From UBA9547 sp043769845 (GTDB lineage Bacteria; Bacteroidota; Bacteroidia; Cytophagales; UBA9547): a stretch of DNA of 7,258 nucleotides. Of the stretch, positions 1 through 6,361 are shown in pieces; positions within the stretch are counted from its first letter, which is position 1; each line of letters begins with the position of its first letter. The DNA lies in assembly GCA_043769845.1 (NCBI GenBank), contig JAYVIX010000030.1:1-7258 (forward strand), written 5' to 3'. The position numbers and the translations under genes were made by a program. A model generated the notes under the pieces. That model did no database searches, was not told where the DNA came from, and saw only the letters and a program-made list of their open reading frames with translations.

Positions 1-1
1 T

Positions 2-3000
2 CTTCGGATTGAAGATGGATCGGTAGCAACGGCTACGTGTTTGGCCGAAACTACCTTCAAGTTAGTTGTCAACTCTATTCCTGTGGCAGATATTTTGCCA
101 AAGACCGCCCAATATTGTGGTACAACGGGAGCTTCTATTTCGGCTACACCCAATGGAAATGGCGAAACCTACGAATGGTTCAAAGATGGCTTGCCTTTTG
201 GAACGGCTTCTAGCTCCAATGTATTGAGCAATGCTTTGGCAGGAACATACACCGTTCATGTGATTTCGAATGGATGTAAAAATGTTGTTTCGAGTGCAAG
301 TGTTGTAAGTCAGACAAATGCCATCGTGCCAAAAGTGGAAATATCAGCTGATAAACCAACTATATGTGCAGGCGAAACTGTCACGTTCACAGCCAATCCA
401 ACCAACGCCACTTCGTACGAATGGTTTGTCAATTCGTTGAAACAAACTTCTACAACTGCCACTTTTTCAAGTACATCGCTTTCTAATAACGACACCGTGA
501 AAGTGATTTTGACAACAGACGAAGCCTGTGCCAATCCGAAAACAGCCCAAGATACTATTTTGGCAAAAGTACAGCCGGTGCTTGTGCCAAGCTTAAAATT
601 GAAATCAACAGCATACCAAATATGTGAGGGTCAGGAAGCAACATTTGAAATTGGACTAACCGCAAACCAGGGATCATCGCCTACGTATGCTTGGTTTGTG
701 AACAATGCACCTTTTGCTGCTGCTTCCACCGCCACTTCCATCGTATTGCCAATTTTAGTAACAACGAACGTATATGCAGTATTGACTAGCAGCGAGACTT
801 GTGTTTCTTCATCGACAGCCAATTCGGATACCTTGACAGCATCTACGGATGATAACGTAACTCCAATTATACAAATTACTTCTACAGTATTTTGTGAAAG
901 CCATAAATTTGTTCGTTTCCAAATTACAGAGCTTAATTCATTTGGAACAAAAGACCCAACATTCCAATGGCTTCTGAACGACAATCAAGTTACGGGAAAA
1001 ATTAGTGATACAGCCTTTTTCTCTAATTTGAAGAATGGAGATATAGTTGCGTTGGAGATGACCAGTAGTGCGAAATGCAAGACACAACCATCTGTGAAAT
1101 CAAATGAAATGGTGACTAAGATAATACCTTCGCCAAAAGCCTATATCACTACACCAGTGAAAAATGGCTTGGATTATTATACTAATGCGGCTTCTGTCAA
1201 CCTAGCTGCAAATGCTGATTCTGTAGGAACGAATCTTGCAAGTTGGGAGATTACAGGTTCGGGAACTCTGGTAAGCACAACAGGAATAACCAGTTCGTTG
1301 GGTGGATTATCGGGCCAAAACATCACAGAAGTCCATTTAATTGTAAAAGACCAAGTCTCAAATTGCGGATCTGACACTGCCAAAATTTTCATTCATCACG
1401 TAGAAGGTTTGTTTGCTTTTGCAGGAAGTGATACGGTTTTTTGTTCGACCGAAACGATGAAACTGGCAGGGCAAGGAAGTAGTGCAGGAGCTTGGACTTC
1501 CAAAACAAACGGTGCTACCGTTTCATCTGACGGAATTATTTTGCAATACATCATCGGTAACAACGAGTTCAAATATTGCGTGACAGATGTCCAATTGGGC
1601 AAAACAGTCTGCGATTCTTTGAGCGTGACTGTGGTTGAGTCTCAAACAGCCACTATCACGATCAAGGTCGACAAAATTGGAGGCTTGCAATGCGAAGGCG
1701 ATACGGCCTATGTGTCAGCCACTTCCAACGTAGGAACGGTCACTTGGTCGAACGGAATAATTGGCAACAAAGCCACATTCGTCAATTGGAAAAATGGCGA
1801 TAAGATATCGGCCACACTGACCAATACTCTGACCTGTGTAAACCCCAAAACACTCCTTTCAGCGGAACTAAATCTGAACGGAACAGCCCGAACAGCCTTC
1901 GATTTTGCCTTGAATTTGGCTCCCAAAGCCGATTCTGTGATTTGTAGAGACGCTTCGTTCACATTGGCAGCCATCACCAATGTGGCAAAACTCAGCTACA
2001 CTTGGTCGAATGGAACCAGCACCGATTCGACTTTGGAGGCAAACACCCGCACAACCGTTCGCGGTACAGTGACGGCAAACAAAACGGGCTGTTTCGTGTC
2101 AGGCAACACGATCAGCAAAACGGCTGATTTTCAATACAACCTAGCCGAAGCGATCGATATCGACTTTATGGCCACTTCGACCAGCGAAATCTGCGAAAAA
2201 ACAAATGGTAGTTTCTTTGTCGAAACCAAAACGGGACTTGCCAATGTAAAAGCCTACCAATGGTATGTGAACGGCCAAAAAAGACCTGATCTTATGGGCA
2301 CCACAGTCGATATTCCTGATCTGATTGACGGAAGCATCGTAAAAGCCATCGCCATCGCAGCCACCACTTGTACGGTAGACATGTCCGATTCGACCAATCT
2401 AACGGTGCAGGTTTACCAAAAACCAAAACATGGTTTGGAACACGAAAAAGCAGGCGATATTTTGTATTTCTGTAAAGATGACAGCACACTTAGAGCCAAT
2501 GAAACCAATAGCAACTATAACTATCAATGGATCAATGAAAAAACAACCGTAAAAGACGGCTCAGACAACACGCTAATTGTTTCTGCAAAAGGAAACTACA
2601 CGCTCGTGATTCAAAACGGAGCCTGTACCGATACTTCGAAAGCAGTGGTGAAAGACTATCAACTTTCGCTGGAAATATCGGTCGAACCAGCAGCCGAGTT
2701 TGAAGTGGGCGAAGAATTGAAATTGACAGCCAATGTAACCAGTACCGAACAATCAAAACTGAGTGAACTGAGTTACGAATGGTCGCCTGCCAACATGTTT
2801 AGGCCAGCCAACGCAGCAATCACCACCATGTCGCCTACCGAAACCATGTTTGTGACAGTGGAAGTAAAATCGCCCGAGAACTGTACTTTGACAGACAGCA
2901 TCCAATTGAAAAAACGCGATAAGCTCTTCATTCCAAATGCCTTGACGCCAGAAACGGGCGACCAAAATGCGGTTTGGGGAATCACTGGAGCAGAGAACTA

Positions 3001-3184
3001 TCCCGACATGGACATCAAAATATTCAACCGTTGGGGCACATTGGTACACGAACAAAAAGGCTACACCAAGCAATGGGACGGTACCCTGAATGGCAAACCG
3101 CTTCCTGCTGGAACCTATTATTATGTCATGAAACACCTCACTCTCGACAAACCAAGAGTGGGCGATTTGACCATTGTAAGGTAA
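2..3184 (+). CDS. Large secreted Ig-like repeat protein with type IX secretion (type B, CHU_C/gliding-motility) C-terminal domain; 5' partial
   Basis: The frame is open from the first full codon at position 2, so the gene starts outside the window. The TTG at 41 is only an internal Leu codon, and the residues before it (ending ATATC) continue the domain. About 1,060 residues are visible. They form a string of roughly nine Ig/PKD-like beta-sandwich modules of about 80-100 residues. Each has an early Cys followed by a Gly/Glu-rich turn (CAGETVTF, CEGQEATF, CEGDTAYV), a central aromatic strand (YEWFVN, YAWFVN, YQWYVN) and often a late Cys. Positions 2921-3181 encode a C-terminal domain of about 87 residues: a LFIPNALTP start, an IFNRWG core, WDGT and LPAGTYYY. 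This matches the TIGR04131/CHU_C type B sorting domain, which directs export by the type IX system and surface attachment or release. The role is probably a surface adhesin or matrix protein (inference). No membrane segment or catalytic motif is seen. The gene has no same-strand partner downstream. Confidence 0.92.
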   Translation, partial: LRIEDGSVATATCLAETTFKLVVNSIPVADILPKTAQYCGTTGASISATPNGNGETYEWFKDGLPFGTASSSNVLSNALAGTYTVHVISNGCKNVVSSASVVSQTNAIVPKVEISADKPTICAGETVTFTANPTNATSYEWFVNSLKQTSTTATFSSTSLSNNDTVKVILTTDEACANPKTAQDTILAKVQPVLVPSLKLKSTAYQICEGQEATFEIGLTANQGSSPTYAWFVNNAPFAAASTATSIVLPILVTTNVYAVLTSSETCVSSSTANSDTLTASTDDNVTPIIQITSTVFCESHKFVRFQITELNSFGTKDPTFQWLLNDNQVTGKISDTAFFSNLKNGDIVALEMTSSAKCKTQPSVKSNEMVTKIIPSPKAYITTPVKNGLDYYTNAASVNLAANADSVGTNLASWEITGSGTLVSTTGITSSLGGLSGQNITEVHLIVKDQVSNCGSDTAKIFIHHVEGLFAFAGSDTVFCSTETMKLAGQGSSAGAWTSKTNGATVSSDGIILQYIIGNNEFKYCVTDVQLGKTVCDSLSVTVVESQTATITIKVDKIGGLQCEGDTAYVSATSNVGTVTWSNGIIGNKATFVNWKNGDKISATLTNTLTCVNPKTLLSAELNLNGTARTAFDFALNLAPKADSVICRDASFTLAAITNVAKLSYTWSNGTSTDSTLEANTRTTVRGTVTANKTGCFVSGNTISKTADFQYNLAEAIDIDFMATSTSEICEKTNGSFFVETKTGLANVKAYQWYVNGQKRPDLMGTTVDIPDLIDGSIVKAIAIAATTCTVDMSDSTNLTVQVYQKPKHGLEHEKAGDILYFCKDDSTLRANETNSNYNYQWINEKTTVKDGSDNTLIVSAKGNYTLVIQNGACTDTSKAVVKDYQLSLEISVEPAAEFEVGEELKLTANVTSTEQSKLSELSYEWSPANMFRPANAAITTMSPTETMFVTVEVKSPENCTLTDSIQLKKRDKLFIPNALTPETGDQNAVWGITGAENYPDMDIKIFNRWGTLVHEQKGYTKQWDGTLNGKPLPAGTYYYVMKHLTLDKPRVGDLTIVR

Positions 3185-3189
3185 ATTGA

Positions 3190-3238
3190 GTTCAAAGTTC
3201 AACATTGAACATGCAACTTTAAACTTTGAACAATTGAC
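3190..3238. repeat. Degenerate 7-bp tandem repeat, left tract (7 units)
   Basis: Seven consecutive heptamers can be read without gaps: gttcaaa, gttcaac, attgaac, atgcaac, tttaaac, tttgaac, aattgac. The consensus is roughly NTTNAAC. The tract begins six bases after the stop of the large secreted-protein gene. The unit is almost self-complementary, so the tract also contains inverted repeats: gttcaaagtt at 3190-3199 against aactttgaac at 3222-3231, and gttcaa at 3197-3202 against ttgaac at 3205-3210. It could fold as a weak AT-rich hairpin in RNA, but no T-run follows, so I do not call it a terminator. A related tract lies at 5160-5208. Confidence 0.6.
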
Positions 3239-3246
3239 TTGGCCGT

Positions 3247-3340
3247 CCCATTCTGGCGCAAAGTTAACTATGGTTGCTGAAGTCTGAAGACTTCAATTAT
3301 TGCCGACACAAGTCGCTACGCTAAGACTTGCCAGATTGGG
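3247..3340. repeat. ~94-bp structured element with terminal inverted repeats (REP/MITE-like candidate)
   Basis: The ends are an 11-bp inverted repeat with one mismatch: cccattctggc at 3247-3257 and gccagattggg at 3330-3340. Inside are two further hairpins: tgaagtc/gacttca (3278-3284 and 3289-3295, loop tgaa) and caagtc/gacttg (3309-3314 and 3325-3330). The 7-mer attgact occurs just outside on both sides (3233-3239 and 3342-3348), which could be a target duplication but does not abut the inverted repeats exactly. Together this suggests a small non-coding repeat of REP or MITE type. No transposase is present, and the number of copies in the genome is unknown. Confidence 0.4.
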
Positions 3341-3406
3341 GATTGACTATAAGCTTGGAAATTAGGATTTATTGCTACTTATCACCTCGTTCTGTCTCAT
3401 AAAGCG

Positions 3407-3430
3407 AAATAAAAGTGTTTTGTGGAACAC
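3407..3430 (-). terminator. Weak candidate terminator for the minus-strand cassette
   Basis: Read on the minus strand, about 27 bases past the stop of the 168-residue gene, gtgtt (3430-3426) can pair with aacac (3419-3415) around a 6-base loop. A T-rich run, ttttattt, follows at once. The 5-bp stem is short, so termination would be inefficient. It is the only hairpin-plus-T-run that I see in the convergent gap on this strand. Confidence 0.35.
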
Positions 3431-3456
3431 GGGGGTCATCTTCTAGTTTTTGATTT

Positions 3457-3963
3457 TTAATATTGAATTTGACTAGGCAAGCCTACCCTCATGAAATATC
3501 TAGCAAACGCTTGTGACAAATGCTCTCTAAATGGTGGCAATATTCTTGCTCTACTATTTATTTTTTTGACATACTGTTCCAAATACTCAAAACTTACTCC
3601 GTATACATTCTTGAAATCAACAACCAAGGCTTGATCACCAACTTTCTCATCTTTGCTTAATAAATGATAACTTGGTCTATTGCCTTGAAGCAAATCTTGT
3701 ATCGATTTGGCTTTGCCCTTTGAATTTTGTTGATCTAAAGGAAGTTGTGAAAGATAGTAATCTAAAGTGTAATAAGGAGAAACGAGGACAATATCAATCT
3801 TTCTATTTTCTAAATCACAAGATTGGCTTAAAACGACAACATTCAAAAATGAAATCTCGATTTCAGGTATTTCTTCAATATCAAAAGTTGTTGGAGGCTT
3901 AATAATTGGACATTCTAATATTAAATCTCCTTGAAGAATACTTTCAGAACAAGATACTATCAT
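3457..3963 (-). CDS. Uncharacterised 168-residue protein with SQSCDL motif; third gene of cassette
   Basis: I cannot assign a function. Visible landmarks are QGDLILECPI at residues 11-20, a hydrophobic strand running into SQSCDL at about 46-51 (Cys49, Asp50), and a C-terminal block REHLSQAFARYFMRVGLP at about 146-163. From memory, a similar set of landmarks (an early QGDI-like segment, a [VI]LSQ-x-CD[LI] strand end, and a basic C-terminal helix ending in a GLP-like turn) recurs in uncharacterised bacterial proteins of this size, so the protein looks full length. No signal peptide or membrane segment is seen; it is probably cytosolic. It lies 12 bp after the stop of the 121-residue gene and in the same reading frame. 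The chosen ATG at 3963 has no Shine-Dalgarno sequence. An ATG at 3979 that overlaps the upstream TGA has an AAGGA at good spacing but closes after 11 codons, so the start is uncertain. The conserved Cys-Asp could be a metal or catalytic site (inference only). Confidence 0.75.
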   Translation of the reverse strand: MIVSCSESILQGDLILECPIIKPPTTFDIEEIPEIEISFLNVVVLSQSCDLENRKIDIVLVSPYYTLDYYLSQLPLDQQNSKGKAKSIQDLLQGNRPSYHLLSKDEKVGDQALVVDFKNVYGVSFEYLEQYVKKINSRARILPPFREHLSQAFARYFMRVGLPSQIQY

Positions 3964-3975
3964 AAAAAGGGTAAT

Positions 3976-4341
3976 TCATGCCAATCCTTCTTCTGTGTAA
4001 AGCCTAGAAAATTTATGGCTATGAGAAGCTATCTTGACCTTCATTTTTATCTTTCTCACATAATTTGGTTGTACAGAAAAATCGTCAATATCAACTATAG
4101 AGTCATCAATTAAGAACTGCGGGGTATTTAATCCAAATTCTCTATTACTTAAAGAAAAATTGGTAAACGATTCTCTGTTTTTGAGAAACAATTCATCACT
4201 ATCCTGTTGTAATAATCCTGTTGTATTGAAATCCTCGGCAAAAAAGGACGAACCAATAATCGTTCCATTACACCTTGGAGTAACAAAACGATAAACGGCA
4301 GTAGGATTGGAATATTTTATGTCTATATATTCAGCTGGCAT
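3976..4341 (-). CDS. Unrecognised 121-residue protein; second gene of cassette
   Basis: I do not recognise this family. The protein starts MPAEYIDIKYSNP. A hydrophobic, Gly/Ser-containing stretch follows at about residues 25-33 (NGTIIGSSF), then a polar middle, then a segment rich in Asp and Ile (DDSIVDIDDF). It ends in a basic beta-like segment (VRKIKMKVKI) and a short tail. There is no signal peptide, membrane helix or obvious helix-turn-helix. Its ATG is 8 bp beyond the TAG of the TIGR04255-type gene and its TGA is 12 bp before the next ATG, so it is almost certainly cotranscribed with both and may act as their partner. No Shine-Dalgarno sequence is visible, which is common in Bacteroidota. 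The reality of the gene rests on the tight packing, an intact frame and a protein-like composition, not on homology. Confidence 0.65.
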   Translation of the reverse strand: MPAEYIDIKYSNPTAVYRFVTPRCNGTIIGSSFFAEDFNTTGLLQQDSDELFLKNRESFTNFSLSNREFGLNTPQFLIDDSIVDIDDFSVQPNYVRKIKMKVKIASHSHKFSRLYTEEGLA

Positions 4342-4349
4342 ATGAATTA

Positions 4350-5078
4350 CTATTTAAAACTTTCGTATAATTTCCCTTTCGTCATGTCTTTAAAAACTTG
4401 ACTACACACGTCATGTGATTTTGAGATCCAATCTTTAATTGATTCAATATTGGGCAATAACGTAGTTGATAGTAAACTTGTTTGAATGATTATTCCGTTT
4501 TCTTTTACATTATTTAGACCCTTACTTAAAACTACAGACAAAGCCCCCTCTTCTGTATCAAAATGCATGCCTAAATTTAGATTAACAGGCTTATCTTTCT
4601 TTTGGTAAATTTTTTGACCCACATTTATATTTAGATTTTCCTCTAGATATTCAAATATATTATCTTGTGCAAAATCAAATTTTATAAAATCAAAATATTG
4701 TAACGACAAGGTTATTTGTTTCTCATGTGGAAAGATAAATACCTCGTTAAATTTCTTTATTGCGTCTAAAATCAATAATTCGAATTCGTCCCAAAAATAT
4801 TTGCTATCCACTGTGTTTAATGTTAGTATTCCTGGTCCAACCTGAACTAAAGGATAACCATCTTGTGACTGCCTAAATCTATGTGTAGGTCTCCCGATGC
4901 AAATTTCTAGAGGAACTTCTGGAGTAATGAGAGCCTCTCTAAAATTATACTGATTTTTAATCTTAGAGTAAAAATCCCCATGAAGATACTGGCATTGATT
5001 AAGTTCTTCTTTTGTTAAAATTGTCCATCGCAATTCAAAAACAACTTCAATTAAAGGAGCCTTGGGTAATTTACTCAT
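4350..5078 (-). CDS. TIGR04255 family protein (sporadically distributed, function unknown); first gene of cassette
   Basis: The 242-residue protein opens with PKAPLIEVVFELRW (residues 5-18), the Pro-x-x-Pro-[IL]-x-Glu signature that defines TIGR04255 as I know it. A second family block follows at about 67-88: RFRQSQDG, then PLVQVGPGILTLN. Then come an aromatic/acidic YFWDEF segment (94-99) and a strand LSLQYFDF (124-131), where family members usually have a Leu-x-Tyr-x-[ND] motif. The length is normal for the family. No membrane segment or signal peptide is seen, so it is probably cytosolic. Family members occur patchily across bacteria and have no established biochemical role that I know of. 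The start at 5078 is chosen because the signature follows within five residues and a candidate promoter lies 23-51 bp upstream. It leads a three-gene minus-strand operon with gaps of 8 and 12 bp. The DNA is clearly poorer in G+C than the agmatine deiminase gene next door. Confidence 0.88.
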   Translation of the reverse strand: MSKLPKAPLIEVVFELRWTILTKEELNQCQYLHGDFYSKIKNQYNFREALITPEVPLEICIGRPTHRFRQSQDGYPLVQVGPGILTLNTVDSKYFWDEFELLILDAIKKFNEVFIFPHEKQITLSLQYFDFIKFDFAQDNIFEYLEENLNINVGQKIYQKKDKPVNLNLGMHFDTEEGALSVVLSKGLNNVKENGIIIQTSLLSTTLLPNIESIKDWISKSHDVCSQVFKDMTKGKLYESFK

Positions 5079-5100
5079 TACTATAATTTCTTTTACGAAT

Positions 5101-5129
5101 CAAATTTAAAAATAAACTCCCATCTTCAA
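5101..5129 (-). promoter_or_regulatory. Candidate Bacteroidota-type promoter for the minus-strand cassette
   Basis: On the minus strand, TAAATTTG at 5108-5101 matches the phylum's -7 consensus TAnnTTTG exactly. A TTG at 5129-5127 lies 18 bp upstream, within the usual spacing for the -33 element. Transcription would start at about 5090-5096, leaving a short leader before the ATG at 5078. Such AT-rich matches also arise by chance, but the position and spacing are right. Confidence 0.55.
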
Positions 5130-5162
5130 TTAAAATATTATTTAGTCTTCAATTTTAATATT
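5123..5162. repeat. Near-perfect 17-bp direct repeat upstream of the cassette (operator-like)
   Basis: tcttcaattaaaatatt at 5123-5139 and tcttcaattttaatatt at 5146-5162 agree at 15 of 17 positions and begin 23 bp apart, about two helical turns. The copy nearer the cassette covers its candidate -33 element. This is the arrangement expected of paired binding sites for a regulator, but the region is AT-rich and the role is inferred. Confidence 0.4.
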
Positions 5163-5208
5163 CAAAACTCAAGGTTTAGTGTTCAAATGTTAACTTTGAA
5201 CGTTAACT
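5160..5208. repeat. Degenerate 7-bp tandem repeat, right tract (7 units), upstream of agmatine deiminase
   Basis: Seven consecutive heptamers are attcaaa, actcaag, gtttagt, gttcaaa, tgttaac, tttgaac, gttaact. All seven have T at position 3 and A at position 5. The pattern matches the left tract at 3190-3238, in the same orientation and with the same total length of 49 bp. The tract ends six bases before the agmatine deiminase ATG. It contains the inverted repeat gttcaaa/tttgaac (5181-5187 and 5195-5201). Its first three bases overlap the end of the distal copy of the 17-bp direct repeat. Confidence 0.55.
5191..5198 (+). promoter_or_regulatory. Candidate -7 promoter element for agmatine deiminase
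   Basis: TAACTTTG matches TAnnTTTG exactly and ends 16 bp before the ATG at 5215. It falls across two heptad repeat units. No TTG is present 17-23 bp upstream, so the -33 part is missing or weak. A start here would give an almost leaderless transcript. Confidence 0.35.
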
Positions 5209-5214
5209 TAAAAA

Positions 5215-6273
5215 ATGAAAACCGTTTTTCCTGAAACCACCCCAGCCGAACTAGGCTACCGCATGCCTGCCGAATGGGAATTACAAGAAGCCATTTGGTA
5301 TACTTGGCCACATGCCGAAGATACTTGGCCTGAGGTTTTTCCAAATATCCCACATGTTTTTGCCGAAATGGTGTTTCATCTTTCGAAAGATCAATTGGTG
5401 AAAATCAATGTTTTGGATGCCGAACATGAAGCCGAAGTACGAGCTATTTTGGAAGCAAAAGGAGCAAACCTTTCAAACGTAAAATGCTATCAAATCCCGA
5501 GTAACGATTCTTGGTGTCGAGATCATGGCCCTACTTTTGTGGTGCGTGAGGTGAACGGAAAAAAGGATAAAGCACTGATTAGCTGGAATTTCAACTCTTG
5601 GGGAGGGAAGTATCCCTACGAATTGGACAATGCCGTTCCTGAGAATATCTTGAAACAAGAACCTCGCCAAAATTTCCACCCAGGTATTGTGATGGAAGGT
5701 GGCTCGATAGAAGTGAACGGTGCTGGTTCTGTTTTGACCACACGTGCTTGCCTGTTGAATAAAAACAGAAATCCACACTTAACACAGACCGAAATTGAGG
5801 ATTATCTGAAATCGTATCTGAATGTAAAACAAGTTTTGTGGCTCGAAGACGGAATCCTAGGCGATGACACGGATGGTCACATTGATGATCTCAGTCGTTT
5901 TGTGAACGAAAATACGATTGTCACTATTGTAGAAGACGATACTACTGATGGCAACCATGTGTTGTTGGAAGAAAACCTCACTTTGCTGAAAGAAATGAAA
6001 AATCTGGACGGAAAGCCGTTCAATATTATTACACTTCCTATGCCAAAACCTGTGGTGCTACAAGGAATCAGATTGCCAGCCAGTTATGCCAATTTTTTGA
6101 TAGCCAATAAAGTAGTTTTGGTCCCAACATTCAACGACCCGAACGACCAAAAAGCCTTGGATATTCTGCAAACATGTTTCCCGACCAGAAAAGTAGTAGG
6201 AATCAATTGCCGAGAATTGGTCTTAGGTTTGGGAACGCTACATTGTGTGAGTCAGCAGGAACCAGCTGTTTAA
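5215..6273 (+). CDS. aguA: Agmatine deiminase (agmatine iminohydrolase, PF04371 / peptidyl-arginine deiminase-like family)
   Basis: The enzyme hydrolyses agmatine to N-carbamoylputrescine and ammonia, an early step from arginine-derived agmatine to putrescine in the cytosol. The 352-residue length is typical. Family landmarks of the five-bladed guanidino-group-modifying fold appear in order: SWCRDHGP with Trp100, Arg102 and Asp103; MEGGSIEVNG with Glu161; DGHIDDLSRF with Asp220 and His222; and LGTLHCVSQQEP near the C-terminus with the nucleophile Cys344. All key residues are present. The ATG at 5215 is chosen because the family-typical PAEWELQEAIWYTWPH begins at residue 19. No N-carbamoylputrescine amidase gene, its usual pathway partner, lies in the window. 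The gene is transcribed away from the minus-strand cassette and is followed by a strong terminator, so it is probably monocistronic. Secreted arginine deiminases of this superfamily carry signal peptides; none is seen here. Confidence 0.93.
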   Translation: MKTVFPETTPAELGYRMPAEWELQEAIWYTWPHAEDTWPEVFPNIPHVFAEMVFHLSKDQLVKINVLDAEHEAEVRAILEAKGANLSNVKCYQIPSNDSWCRDHGPTFVVREVNGKKDKALISWNFNSWGGKYPYELDNAVPENILKQEPRQNFHPGIVMEGGSIEVNGAGSVLTTRACLLNKNRNPHLTQTEIEDYLKSYLNVKQVLWLEDGILGDDTDGHIDDLSRFVNENTIVTIVEDDTTDGNHVLLEENLTLLKEMKNLDGKPFNIITLPMPKPVVLQGIRLPASYANFLIANKVVLVPTFNDPNDQKALDILQTCFPTRKVVGINCRELVLGLGTLHCVSQQEPAV

Positions 6274-6311
6274 TAAGTAATTAGTATCAAAAGCGTTCTT
6301 GCTTAGTTGAA

Positions 6312-6361
6312 AGAACAGTCGAGCGCAGTGTAATTTTTGCACTGCGCTCGTTCTCGTTTTA
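6312..6361 (+). terminator. Rho-independent terminator of agmatine deiminase
   Basis: A perfect 11-bp GC-rich stem, cgagcgcagtg (6320-6330) with cactgcgctcg (6340-6350), encloses a 9-base T-rich loop. The T-rich tail ttctcgtttt follows. The flanks agaac (6312-6316) and gttct (6350-6354) could extend or compete with the outer stem. It lies 46 bp after the stop codon. Confidence 0.85.

Noticed and set aside
41..43. TTG at 41 as the start of the large secreted-protein gene
   Set aside because: The frame is open to the window edge, the preceding residues fit the domain, and no signal peptide follows; it is an internal Leu codon.
2974..3189. 71-codon + strand open frame at the end of the large gene
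   Set aside because: It overlaps the sorting domain in another frame and has low-complexity, non-protein-like composition.
2753..3205. 150-codon minus-strand open frame
   Set aside because: It lies opposite the conserved C-terminal sorting domain of the large gene, and its protein shows no recognisable pattern; it is a shadow of the + strand gene.
3190..3238. CRISPR array
   Set aside because: Units are 7 bp, contiguous and without spacers; there are no cas genes.
3247..3340. tRNA or other known structured RNA gene
   Set aside because: No acceptor/anticodon/T-arm order and no CCA end can be fitted; the stems are better described as inverted repeats.
3943..3979. Short frame MNYPFYDSILF from the ATG overlapping the TGA as a separate leader-peptide gene
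   Set aside because: Only 11 codons with no independent support; it is kept solely as part of the start-site question for the third cassette gene.
3672..4113. Two + strand open frames (76 and 60 codons) opposite the cassette
   Set aside because: They lie antisense to well-supported cassette genes, have no promoter or family landmarks, and are typical of AT-rich antisense frames.
5473..5785. Minus-strand open frames inside agmatine deiminase
   Set aside because: They are antisense to the conserved catalytic region and have no independent support.
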